Source: JAWLGJ01 sp041685145 (GTDB lineage Bacteria > Pseudomonadota > Alphaproteobacteria > Rhodospirillales > Magnetospirillaceae). From it: DNA of 64,000 nt. The stretch's first letter is position 1; each line of letters begins with the position of its first letter. Location: the NCBI GenBank assembly GCA_041685145.1, contig JAWLGJ010000006.1, forward strand, positions 18,476 to 82,475, read 5' to 3'. Shown piece by piece: positions 1 to 7,267 of this stretch. The translations under genes and the position numbers were made by a program. The notes beneath the pieces are model-generated. The model saw nothing but the letters and a program-made list of their open reading frames with translations. It was not told where the DNA came from and did no database searches.

Positions 1-959
1 CCGAAGACGCCGACCTCCGCCGAACCCTCCTTCAGCGCCTCGTAGAGGCGTTCGTTGACCATCACCGCCGAGATGGGCAGGAAGGCCGCCGACAGCGCCT
101 TGGCGCAGGTGATGATGTCGGGCTGCATGTTCACCGTCTGGCTGCCCCAGACATTGCCGGTGCGCCCGAAACCGCAGATGACCTCGTCGGCCACCAGCAG
201 CACGTCGTATTTGCGCAGCACCGCCTGAATCTTCTCGAAATAGGTCGCCGGCGGCACGATGACCCCGCCCGCCCCCATCACCGGCTCGGCAAAGAAGGCG
301 GCGACGGTGTCCGGCCCCTCGGCGACGATCAGTTCCTCCAGTTCCTCCGCCAGCCGGGTGGCGAAGTCCTCCTCGCCCTCGCCGGGCAGCGCCTCGCGGT
401 AGTGGTGCGGGCAGCGCACCGAAATCATGCGGTCCAGCGGCAGGTCGAACTTGCGCTGGTTCACCGGCAGCATCGTCAGACTGGCGGCGGCGACGGTGAC
501 GCCGTGATAGGCGCGGTTGCGGGCGATGATCTTCTTCTTCTGCGGCCGCCCCCAGACATTGTTGGCGTACCAGATCATCTTGATGGCGGTGTCGTTGGCC
601 TCGGAGCCGGAATTGGCGAAGAAGACCCGGCTCATCGGCACCGGCGCCATTTCCACCAGCCGTTCCGACAGGCGGATGCCGGGGGCGTGGGCCTTGTGGC
701 TGAACATGTGGAAGAAGGGCAGCGCGCGCATCTGGCGCTCGGCCGCCTCGACCAGGCGGGGCTCGGAAAAGCCCAGCGCCGCGCACCACAGCCCGGCCAT
801 GCCCTCGATATAGTCGCGCCCCTCCTCGTCGAAGATGCGCACGCCCTCGCCGCGCACGGCGATCAGCGGCCCCTTGCTCTCGTGCAGGGCAAGATTTGTG
901 TAGGGGTGCAGGGCGTAGCGCAGATCGGCATCGCGCAGCGAGTTCGAGGTGCCCGTCAT
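1..959 (-). CDS. Class III (omega-type) aminotransferase, partial
   Basis: PLP-dependent class III aminotransferase. About 319 residues are visible and the C-terminus lies beyond the window start. The ATG at 959 follows a good ribosome site (GGAGAGG). Seen in order: an N-terminal HPYTN segment, the FFANSGSEAND cofactor-binding stretch, the YHG turn that stacks on PLP, the DEVICGFGRTG aspartate motif and the presumed Schiff-base lysine in ITCAKALS. These are the standard landmarks of the omega-amino acid:pyruvate/beta-alanine aminotransferase group, so the amino donor cannot be fixed. It lies downstream of dctP on the same strand, about 160 bp away with GC-rich hairpins between, so it may belong to the TRAP/cox-like unit or be separate. 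Confidence 0.85.
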   Translation of the reverse strand, partial: MTGTSNSLRDADLRYALHPYTNLALHESKGPLIAVRGEGVRIFDEEGRDYIEGMAGLWCAALGFSEPRLVEAAERQMRALPFFHMFSHKAHAPGIRLSERLVEMAPVPMSRVFFANSGSEANDTAIKMIWYANNVWGRPQKKKIIARNRAYHGVTVAAASLTMLPVNQRKFDLPLDRMISVRCPHHYREALPGEGEEDFATRLAEELEELIVAEGPDTVAAFFAEPVMGAGGVIVPPATYFEKIQAVLRKYDVLLVADEVICGFGRTGNVWGSQTVNMQPDIITCAKALSAAFLPISAVMVNERLYEALKEGSAEVGVF

Positions 960-990
960 GTCCTCTCCGCAAGGGCCAGTCGAAAGGCGG

Positions 991-1014
991 CCGGCCGGCG
1001 GAGGCGCCGGCCGG
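991..1014. repeat. GC-rich perfect hairpin between aminotransferase and dctP
   Basis: A 10-bp perfect inverted repeat (CCGGCCGGCG / CGCCGGCCGG) with a 4-nt loop lies in the gap upstream of the aminotransferase. There is no T-tract on either strand, so it is a strong structure but not a clear intrinsic terminator. Confidence 0.5.
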
Positions 1015-1084
1015 GATGCCCGATCCTCCCCGCTCGCGCCGGGCTTGTCCATACCTCTTCGATGCATGGGAGGTGGGGGGGAGC

Positions 1085-1108
1085 CCCCGCCCGACGGACC
1101 GGGCGGGG
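1085..1108 (-). terminator. Possible terminator after dctP
   Basis: A 9-bp perfect stem (CCCCGCCCG / CGGGCGGGG) with a 6-nt loop begins just after the dctP stop codon at 1121. It lacks a T-run, so termination is a guess; it may instead stabilise the 3' end. Confidence 0.35.
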
Positions 1109-1120
1109 ACGTGGCCGCGG

Positions 1121-2221
1121 CTACATGCACTCCTCGATGGCGGCGAGGTCCGGCAGCTCGGGGCTGCGCCCGAGGCTGAACGGCTCCGACGCCTCGCGCC
1201 AGATCTTGTAGTCCTGCAGATAGCTGATCTGCGAGTGGTAGACCCGCGCGGTGAGTTCGTCTTCGCAGGCGCTCTCGACGATCACCTCGTTGGAGATCTC
1301 CTGGATGCGCGCCAGCGCCTCCTCGTCCCAGCGGGTGATCTCGATGCCCGCCTCCTCCATGTTTTGGGTGCCTTCGTTGGAGCGCCGCTCCGACCAGGCC
1401 ATCGACCACGCCAGGTTGGCCTGCGCGGCGATCTTCAGCTTCTCGCGCGTTTCCTCCGAAAGGCTCTCCCAGGCCTCACGGTTGATCATCACCCCGAACA
1501 GGCTGGCCGACTGGTGCCAACCCGGCACCGCCCAGTGGCTGGTGACCTCGTGGAAGCCGGCAACGAAGTCGACGCCGGGGGTGGAGAATTCGGCGCCGTC
1601 GATGACGCCACGCTCCAGCGCCTGATAGATCTCCTGGCCGGCCAGCAGCACCTGCTCGCCGCCCAGGCGTTGCAGCACCTTGCCCTGGTCGCGGCCCGAA
1701 AGGCGCAGGCGCTTGCCCTGCAAGTCGTCCAGCGAAGCCAGCGGCGCGTTGGTGCGGAAGCCGGACTCGTTGTTGGTCACGCCGTAGGGCAGATAGACCA
1801 TGTTGAATTGGCCGTACACCTCGTTATACAGCTCGTCGCCGCCCCACTGCTCGATCCAGTTGATGTAATCGACGGCGTTGAACAGGCTGGTGTGGGTGGC
1901 CAGCGGCGCAAAGGCCGGGGAATTGCCCGCCCAATAGCCGGGCCAGTCGCCGGCGGCCTGGATGTCGCCGGCGCCGACGGCGTCGAACACCTGATGGGTG
2001 GGCAGCAGCGTGCCGCCGGGATGGAAGGTGATGCGCAGCTCGTCACCGGCGATGGCGTTGACAAGTTCCGCCCAGTGGGTGTCGATCTCCATCAACTCAA
2101 GGGAGCTCGGCCAGGTGCTGGTCATGATCCACTCGGTCTGGGCCTGTGCCGGCGCGACGGCGGCGCCGGCAATCGACGCGGCCACGACCGAGCCTGCCAT
2201 CATTCGCTTCAGATTGGGCAT
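1121..2221 (-). CDS. dctP: TRAP transporter periplasmic solute-binding subunit DctP
   Basis: Extracytoplasmic solute receptor of a tripartite (TRAP) importer, 366 aa. The ATG at 2221 follows AAGGAG. A Sec signal peptide (positive start, hydrophobic core, cleavage after APAQAQ) precedes WIMTSTWP, the typical start of the mature fold. The body has the family pattern PTHQVFDAVGAGDIQA, LQGKRLRLSGRDQGKVL with the substrate-carboxylate arginine region, and GAEFSTPGVDF. The length is usual. It is the last TRAP gene here (order Q, M, P), which differs from the commoner P, Q, M. Organic acids are the usual cargo; the W-x-S-P-A and GAEFSTPGVDF regions recall receptors for keto acids and similar compounds, but the ligand cannot be assigned. 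Confidence 0.92.
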   Translation of the reverse strand: MPNLKRMMAGSVVAASIAGAAVAPAQAQTEWIMTSTWPSSLELMEIDTHWAELVNAIAGDELRITFHPGGTLLPTHQVFDAVGAGDIQAAGDWPGYWAGNSPAFAPLATHTSLFNAVDYINWIEQWGGDELYNEVYGQFNMVYLPYGVTNNESGFRTNAPLASLDDLQGKRLRLSGRDQGKVLQRLGGEQVLLAGQEIYQALERGVIDGAEFSTPGVDFVAGFHEVTSHWAVPGWHQSASLFGVMINREAWESLSEETREKLKIAAQANLAWSMAWSERRSNEGTQNMEEAGIEITRWDEEALARIQEISNEVIVESACEDELTARVYHSQISYLQDYKIWREASEPFSLGRSPELPDLAAIEECM

Positions 2222-2316
2222 TGTACGCTCTCCTTTCTTGTTGGACGTCCTCCCGGTCCACTGGCGGGCAGCACAAGCGCCCCCGCCGAAGCCCCCGGAG
2301 GCGTGGGGCTCCGAAA

Positions 2317-3642
2317 TCAATTCAGCAGCATTCCCGGCAGCCAAGTGACCAATCCCGGGAACGCCGCCAGCAGCGCCGTCGCCAACATGATCATCGCCAC
2401 GAACGGCAGCACGCCCACCACGATGCTGCGGGTCTTCACCTCCGGCGGCGCCAGGGCGCGCAGGTAGAAGAGCGCATAGCCGAACGGCGGCGTCAGGAAC
2501 GAGGTCTGCAACACCACCGCGGTGGCGACGATGAACCACAGCAGATCGACCCCCAGCGCCTGCACGATCGGCAGGAAGATGGGAAAGCTGAGCAACACGA
2601 TGCCGGTCCAATCGAGGAAGGCGCCGAGGATGAACACCACCACCAGCATCAGCGCCACCATCGCGGGGGTGGGCAATTCCGTCGCCAGCAGCGCCCCCTT
2701 GACCACCTCCAGCCCGCCGCCGGCGGTAAAGACGCCGGTGAACGCGGTGGCCCCGACGACGATGTAGAGGATCATCGCCGAGGTCTTGCCCGTCTCCCAG
2801 ACGGCGCCGAAGAACATCCTCCAGGAGAACCGCCCGCGCAGGATGACGATGGCCAGCGACATGGCGGCGCCGATGGCCGAGGCCTCGGTGGCGGTGGCGA
2901 TGCCGAAGATGAGGCTGCCCAGCACGCCGATGATCAACACCAGCGGCGGCGCCGCCTCCAGCAGCAGCAGCCCGACAAGCTGCCCGGTGCCGTGCTCGGC
3001 CCGCTCCGCCAATGTCGCCGCCGGCGCGTATTCCGGGCGCAGCCAACTGACGGCGAGGACATAGAGCGTGTACAGCCCCGCGAGGACGAGACCGGGCATC
3101 AGCGCCCCCGCGAACAGTTGCCCCACCGACACCGGCGAATAGCTCGCCATCAGGATCAGCATGATGCTGGGTGGGATGAGGATGCCCAGCGTGCCGCTGG
3201 CGGCGATCAGGCCGCATGTCAGGCGCTGGTCGTAGTTGTATTGCAGCATCGGCCGCAGCGCCATCATGCCCATGACCGTGATCGAGGCGCCGACGATGCC
3301 GGTGGTCGCGGCCATCAGCACCGACACGACCACCACCGTCAGGCCCAGGCCGCCCCGCACCGGTCCCAGCACCAGGCGCAGGATCTCGAACATGCGGTCG
3401 GAGACACCCGAATCGGACAGAAACCGCGCCATCAGCACGAACAGCGGAATGGCCACGAGGACATAGTTGTCGACGACGTCCCCGTAGATGCGGTTGATGA
3501 TCAGGCCGAACACATAGGCGCCGGGCCCCAGGAAACCGGCGACCACGGCGACGCCGCCCAGCACGAAGGCCAGCGGATGGCCCATGAACAGGCCCAGCAG
3601 CAAGGCACCGAACATGAAGAGGGTCAGGACTTCGGGCGACAC
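2317..3642 (-). CDS. dctM: TRAP transporter large permease DctM
   Basis: Large membrane subunit (441 aa, about 12 hydrophobic segments) that moves the substrate with the sodium gradient. I place the start at GTG 3642 (VSPEVLTLFMFG), preceded by GGGGAG and only 4 bp from the dctQ stop at 3647. The upstream ATG at 3738 would add a non-conserved arginine/serine-rich tail inside dctQ. Seen features: PLAFVLGG near the start, glycine-rich helices such as GIVGASITVMGMMALRPM, LGILIPPSIMLILMASYS and the C-terminal LTPPFGYALFYL, all typical of DctM/UIT permeases. The adjacent dctQ and dctP confirm the role. Confidence 0.93.
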   Translation of the reverse strand: MSPEVLTLFMFGALLLGLFMGHPLAFVLGGVAVVAGFLGPGAYVFGLIINRIYGDVVDNYVLVAIPLFVLMARFLSDSGVSDRMFEILRLVLGPVRGGLGLTVVVVSVLMAATTGIVGASITVMGMMALRPMLQYNYDQRLTCGLIAASGTLGILIPPSIMLILMASYSPVSVGQLFAGALMPGLVLAGLYTLYVLAVSWLRPEYAPAATLAERAEHGTGQLVGLLLLEAAPPLVLIIGVLGSLIFGIATATEASAIGAAMSLAIVILRGRFSWRMFFGAVWETGKTSAMILYIVVGATAFTGVFTAGGGLEVVKGALLATELPTPAMVALMLVVVFILGAFLDWTGIVLLSFPIFLPIVQALGVDLLWFIVATAVVLQTSFLTPPFGYALFYLRALAPPEVKTRSIVVGVLPFVAMIMLATALLAAFPGLVTWLPGMLLN

Positions 3643-3646
3643 CGAT

Positions 3647-4159
3647 TCAATCTCCCCGCCGGACAAGGTTTCGGACAGCCCGAAGAAGCTCGAACAGCCC
3701 CTGGAGCCCGAGAAGCACCAAACCCGCGACCAGTGCAATCTTCACCGGATACACCGGAAGCTGCGCCACCCCCCACGTCGTTTCCCCGGAACTCCACGAC
3801 CGCTCCGCGAAGCGCCAGGCAAAGTGGACGCTGACGGCAATGAAAGGCAAGAAAAACAGAATATAGCCGACGGCATCGAAAAGGTGGCGTAGACGTGGCG
3901 AGACCACATCCTTGACGATATCGACGGTGACATGCGACTTGTGCCGCAGGGCATAACCGCCCAAGAGCATGAAATAGGAGCCGTAAAGGTGTTTGGTCAG
4001 GTCGAAGGCCCATGCCGTCGGCTGTCCGAAGGCGGCACGGGCGATGACGTCGTAGACGACGATCATGGTTATCACGACCACCAGCAGGCCCACCAACCGG
4101 CCCACGGCCTCGTTCAGCAAGGCGATCAGGCGGTCGGCGCTGTCAAATACTGTCCGCAT
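3647..4159 (-). CDS. dctQ: TRAP transporter small permease DctQ
   Basis: Small four-helix membrane subunit (170 aa) that scaffolds DctM. Four hydrophobic stretches are visible near residues 20-45, 60-75, 92-112 and 138-158; the conserved WAFDLTKHLYGSYFMLLGGYALRHKSHV block between helices 2 and 3 is diagnostic of DctQ. The ATG at 4159 lies only 2 bp after the coxE stop at 4162, so the transporter is probably read from the cox-like operon. This linkage is the best clue that the transporter feeds the molybdenum hydroxylase. Confidence 0.92.
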   Translation of the reverse strand: MRTVFDSADRLIALLNEAVGRLVGLLVVVITMIVVYDVIARAAFGQPTAWAFDLTKHLYGSYFMLLGGYALRHKSHVTVDIVKDVVSPRLRHLFDAVGYILFFLPFIAVSVHFAWRFAERSWSSGETTWGVAQLPVYPVKIALVAGLVLLGLQGLFELLRAVRNLVRRGD

Positions 4160-4161
4160 CT

Positions 4162-5400
4162 TTACCCCAGCCGTACCGTTCCGTGTTCTCCGGGTGTCCG
4201 CCCGGCGCTCGACAGCGCCGATGCCAGGGCCTGAAGGCTGTCAAGGTTGTGCACCGGGCGCAAGTCGTCGACATGGCGGATCATGGCGGCGGCGCCGCGC
4301 GCCCTGGGCTGGTATCCGTCCCAGCGCAGCATCGGGTTGAGCCAGATCAGCCGGCGGCAACTGCGATGCAGGCGCTCCATCTGGCGCTCCAGGTCCGCGC
4401 CGGCGTCGCGGTCAAGGCCATCGGTGATCAGCAGCACGATGCCCCCCTGCCCCAGCACGCGGCGCGACCACAGGCGGTTGAAGGCCTCCAGGCATTGGCC
4501 GATGCGGGTGCCGCCGTCCCAGTCGGGCACGTCGCCCGCGACCCGGTCCACGGCCTCGTCGATGTCGCGCCGCCGCAAGGACCGGGTGACGTTGGACAGG
4601 CGCGTGCCGAACAGGAACACATGCACGCGGTCGCGGTCGTTGGTCAGGGCATACAGGAAGCGCAGCAGGATGCGGGCGTACTGCCCCATGCTGCCCGAGA
4701 TGTCGCACAGCGCCACGATCGGCGGCGGGCGTTGCCGACGGGTGGCGCGGGCAAGCTCGATAACCTCGCCACCGCCGCGGACGGTGCGCCGGAACGAGCG
4801 GCGCAGGTCGACCCGGGCACCGCGCGCGGCGGGGGCAAAACGGCGGGTTGGCACCGTCAGCCGCGCCAGATCCATTGCGGCGATCAGCCGCCGCGCCTCG
4901 GCCAGTTCGGCGGCGGTCATTTGCTCGAAGTCCTTGCGGCGCAGCACCTCCTCGGCGGAAAAGGCCAGCCGCGCCTCCACCGCGACCTCGACCGCCTCGC
5001 GGTGCTGCTCGCGCGCCGGGCGGTCCAGGCGCATCGCCTCCTGCACGCGGCGCGACAGGTCCGGTCCCCGCGGCAGCAGGTCGGCGCGCAGGGTGGGCAG
5101 CATCAGCCCCATCGCCTTCTTCAGCAGGTCGGGGTTGCGCCAGAAGACGTGGAAGGCTTGGTCGAAAACGGCGTGCTGGTCGCGCCGGTCGACCAGGGTG
5201 GCGTGCAGGGCCCAGTAAAGATCGTCACGGCGCTCGACACCCACGGCCTCGACGGCCCGCAGCGCCCGCAGCCCCCGCTCCGGCCCCACCGGCAGCCCCG
5301 CCGCCCGCAGCACGCGGGCAAAGGCGACGACATTGGCGGCCAGGGCGCCGGTCATCGCGACCATGAACATGGATGTCGCGAACGGGTCATGGCGCCCCAT
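4162..5400 (-). CDS. coxE: CoxE-like VWA-domain protein
   Basis: von Willebrand A domain protein of the CoxE family (412 aa), which works with the MoxR ATPase CoxD in maturing the Mo/Cu active site of CoxL-type enzymes. The metal-ion-dependent adhesion site is complete: DISGSMGQ at about residue 233, a downstream threonine in DGGTRIG, and ITDGLDRD. The N-terminal half is helical and arginine-rich, as usual in the family. I keep ATG 5400, which overlaps the coxD end by 14 bp; an internal ATG at 5370 is possible, and neither has a strong ribosome site. It is immediately followed by dctQ. Confidence 0.88.
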   Translation of the reverse strand: MGRHDPFATSMFMVAMTGALAANVVAFARVLRAAGLPVGPERGLRALRAVEAVGVERRDDLYWALHATLVDRRDQHAVFDQAFHVFWRNPDLLKKAMGLMLPTLRADLLPRGPDLSRRVQEAMRLDRPAREQHREAVEVAVEARLAFSAEEVLRRKDFEQMTAAELAEARRLIAAMDLARLTVPTRRFAPAARGARVDLRRSFRRTVRGGGEVIELARATRRQRPPPIVALCDISGSMGQYARILLRFLYALTNDRDRVHVFLFGTRLSNVTRSLRRRDIDEAVDRVAGDVPDWDGGTRIGQCLEAFNRLWSRRVLGQGGIVLLITDGLDRDAGADLERQMERLHRSCRRLIWLNPMLRWDGYQPRARGAAAMIRHVDDLRPVHNLDSLQALASALSSAGRTPGEHGTVRLG

Positions 5401-6322
5401 CCGACTGCGACAATTCGGCCTTCACCTGCATCAGCAACCGGGCGCTTTCGTCGCCCTGCAGGCGGGCGATGTCGTCCTGGTATTTCAGCAGCACCCCCAG
5501 GGTGTCGTCGACGGCGCCCTCTTCCAGGCTCACCTGGTTCAGCTCGACCAGGGTGCGGGCCCAGTCGAGGGTCTCGGCCACGCCGGGGGCCTTGAACAGC
5601 TCCTGCCGCCGCAGCTTCTGCACGAAGGCCACCACCTGGCGCGACAGGTCCGCCGGCACCTGGGGCAGGCGGGCGGCGAGGATTTCCAGTTCGCGGGCGA
5701 AGCCGGGATAGTCCAGCCAGTGATAGAAGCATCGGCGCTTCAGCGCGTCGTGAATTTCGCGGGTGCGGTTGGAGGTGATGACCACCACCGGCGGCCTGTC
5801 GGCGCGGATGGTGCCCAGTTCCGGGATGGTCACCTGATAATCGGACAGTACCTCCAGCAGATAGGCCTCGAAGGGCTCGTCGGTGCGGTCAAGCTCGTCG
5901 ATCAGCAGCACCGGCGGTCCGGCGGGGTCGGGTTCCAGCGCCTGCAACAGCGGGCGGCGGATCAGGAAGCGCTCGGAGAACAACTCGCCGCCGACGGTGT
6001 CGCGGTCGCGATCGCCGGCGGCCTCGGCGAGGCGGATCTCCAGCATCTGGCGGGGATAATTCCACTCATAGACCGCCGCCGCCACGTCCAGGCCTTCGTA
6101 GCATTGCAGGCGCAGCAGACGACGGCCGAGGGTGGTGGCCAGCACCTTGGCGATCTCGGTCTTGCCGACCCCGGCCTCGCCCTCCAGGAACAGCGGCCGC
6201 CCCAGCCGCAGCGCCAGGAACAGCACCGTCGCCAGCGCCCGGTCGCCGACATAGTCGCCCCGGCGCAGCAGCGCCAGCGTCTCGTCCACGGAGGTCGGGA
6301 ATGCGGTCATGTCGTGGGCCAT
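5387..6322 (-). CDS. coxD: CoxD-like MoxR AAA+ ATPase
   Basis: AAA+ ATPase of the MoxR group, 311 aa from the ATG at 6322 (an ATG at 6310 is equally possible; neither has a clear Shine-Dalgarno). Walker A is GEAGVGKTE, Walker B is VLLIDELDRTDE, sensor 1 is VVVITSNRTREIHDAL, and the arginine finger region RRCFYHWLDYP matches the CoxD subgroup. In CO dehydrogenase clusters the family protein inserts sulfur and copper at the active site; here the partner enzyme is form II, so the exact chemistry is open. It sits between coxM and coxE in the same direction. Confidence 0.9.
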   Translation of the reverse strand: MAHDMTAFPTSVDETLALLRRGDYVGDRALATVLFLALRLGRPLFLEGEAGVGKTEIAKVLATTLGRRLLRLQCYEGLDVAAAVYEWNYPRQMLEIRLAEAAGDRDRDTVGGELFSERFLIRRPLLQALEPDPAGPPVLLIDELDRTDEPFEAYLLEVLSDYQVTIPELGTIRADRPPVVVITSNRTREIHDALKRRCFYHWLDYPGFARELEILAARLPQVPADLSRQVVAFVQKLRRQELFKAPGVAETLDWARTLVELNQVSLEEGAVDDTLGVLLKYQDDIARLQGDESARLLMQVKAELSQSDGAP

Positions 6323-6344
6323 GCCATCGGCAACGGATCGAAAG

Positions 6345-6428
6345 CGCGGATGGGCACGGGTGGGCACGGATGGACGCGGATCGCAGCGCAATCCGTGCCC
6401 GTCCGTGGCTGATCCATGCCCGTCCGCG
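6345..6428. repeat. Nested imperfect palindrome in the coxM-coxD gap
   Basis: Between coxM and coxD an 84-bp stretch is built from the repeated word GGGCACGGAT and its complement. The inner arms 6362-6371 and 6391-6400 are a perfect 10-bp inverted repeat. The outer arms 6345-6359 and 6414-6428 match at 13 of 15 positions. It could be a transcript-processing hairpin or an interspersed repeat that has landed inside the operon. Confidence 0.6.
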
Positions 6429-6452
6429 TATTCCTAATGGCGTCGGCCCCTC

Positions 6453-7250
6453 TCAGCCCAAGGCCGCCTGGACGGCGCGCCGTGCCATGACTCCGACCAG
6501 GTGGGCGCGGTATTCGGCGCTGGCGTGCATGTCGTCGTTGAGGCGGTCGGCGGCAACCGCTATCCCCTCCACCGCCTGGGGACGGAAGTCGCGCGCCAAG
6601 GCGTCCTCCATCGCCTCGACCCGGAACGCCGCCGGCCCGGCGCCGGTGACGGCGACACGCACGCCCTTCGCGGTCTCGGCCACCATCACGCCCACCACGG
6701 CATAGCGCGAGGCCGGGCTGGGGAACTTGACGTAGCCGGCGCGCTTCGGGATCGGGAAGCGCACGGCGGTAATCAGCTCGCCCTCCTCCAGCGCCGTCTC
6801 AAAGAGGCCGGTGAAGAAGGATTCGGCGTCGATCTCGCGCCGGTCGGTGACCACCGTCGCCCCCAGCCCCAGAACGGCCGCCGGATAGTCGGCCGCGGGG
6901 TCGGCGTTGGCGATGGAGCCGCCGATGGTGCCGCGGTTGCGCACCTGGGCATCGCCGATGCCGTTGGCCAGCGCGGCGAGCGCCGGGATGGCGCCCATGA
7001 CCTCGGCGCTGGCGGCGACGTCGGCGTGGGTGGTCATGGCGCCGACGACGATGGCGTCGCCCTCGCGGCGAATGCCGGCGAGGTCGGCGATGCCCGACAG
7101 GTCCACCAGCGTCGACGGCATGGCCAGGCGCTGCTTCAGGGTCGGCACCAGCGTCATGCCGCCGGCAAGGAAGGTTGCCTCGTTGTCGCCGGCGCGGGCC
7201 TTGACGGCATCGGCGACGGAGGCGGCGGTGTGATAATCGAAGGAATACAT
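6453..7250 (-). CDS. coxM: CoxM-like FAD-binding subunit
   Basis: Medium FAD subunit of a molybdenum hydroxylase, 265 aa, passing electrons from the 2Fe-2S subunit to an acceptor. The ATG at 7250 follows GGGAGGA; the longer upstream frame runs into coxL and is not used. Both FAD pyrophosphate motifs are present: AGGMTLVP near residue 29 (the family AGGxSL) and RNRGTIGGS near residue 107. The C-terminal CO-dehydrogenase flavoprotein domain follows. The spacing to coxL (17 bp) indicates one transcript. Confidence 0.93.
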   Translation of the reverse strand: MYSFDYHTAASVADAVKARAGDNEATFLAGGMTLVPTLKQRLAMPSTLVDLSGIADLAGIRREGDAIVVGAMTTHADVAASAEVMGAIPALAALANGIGDAQVRNRGTIGGSIANADPAADYPAAVLGLGATVVTDRREIDAESFFTGLFETALEEGELITAVRFPIPKRAGYVKFPSPASRYAVVGVMVAETAKGVRVAVTGAGPAAFRVEAMEDALARDFRPQAVEGIAVAADRLNDDMHASAEYRAHLVGVMARRAVQAALG

Positions 7251-7267
7251 CGGTCCGGTTCCTCCCC

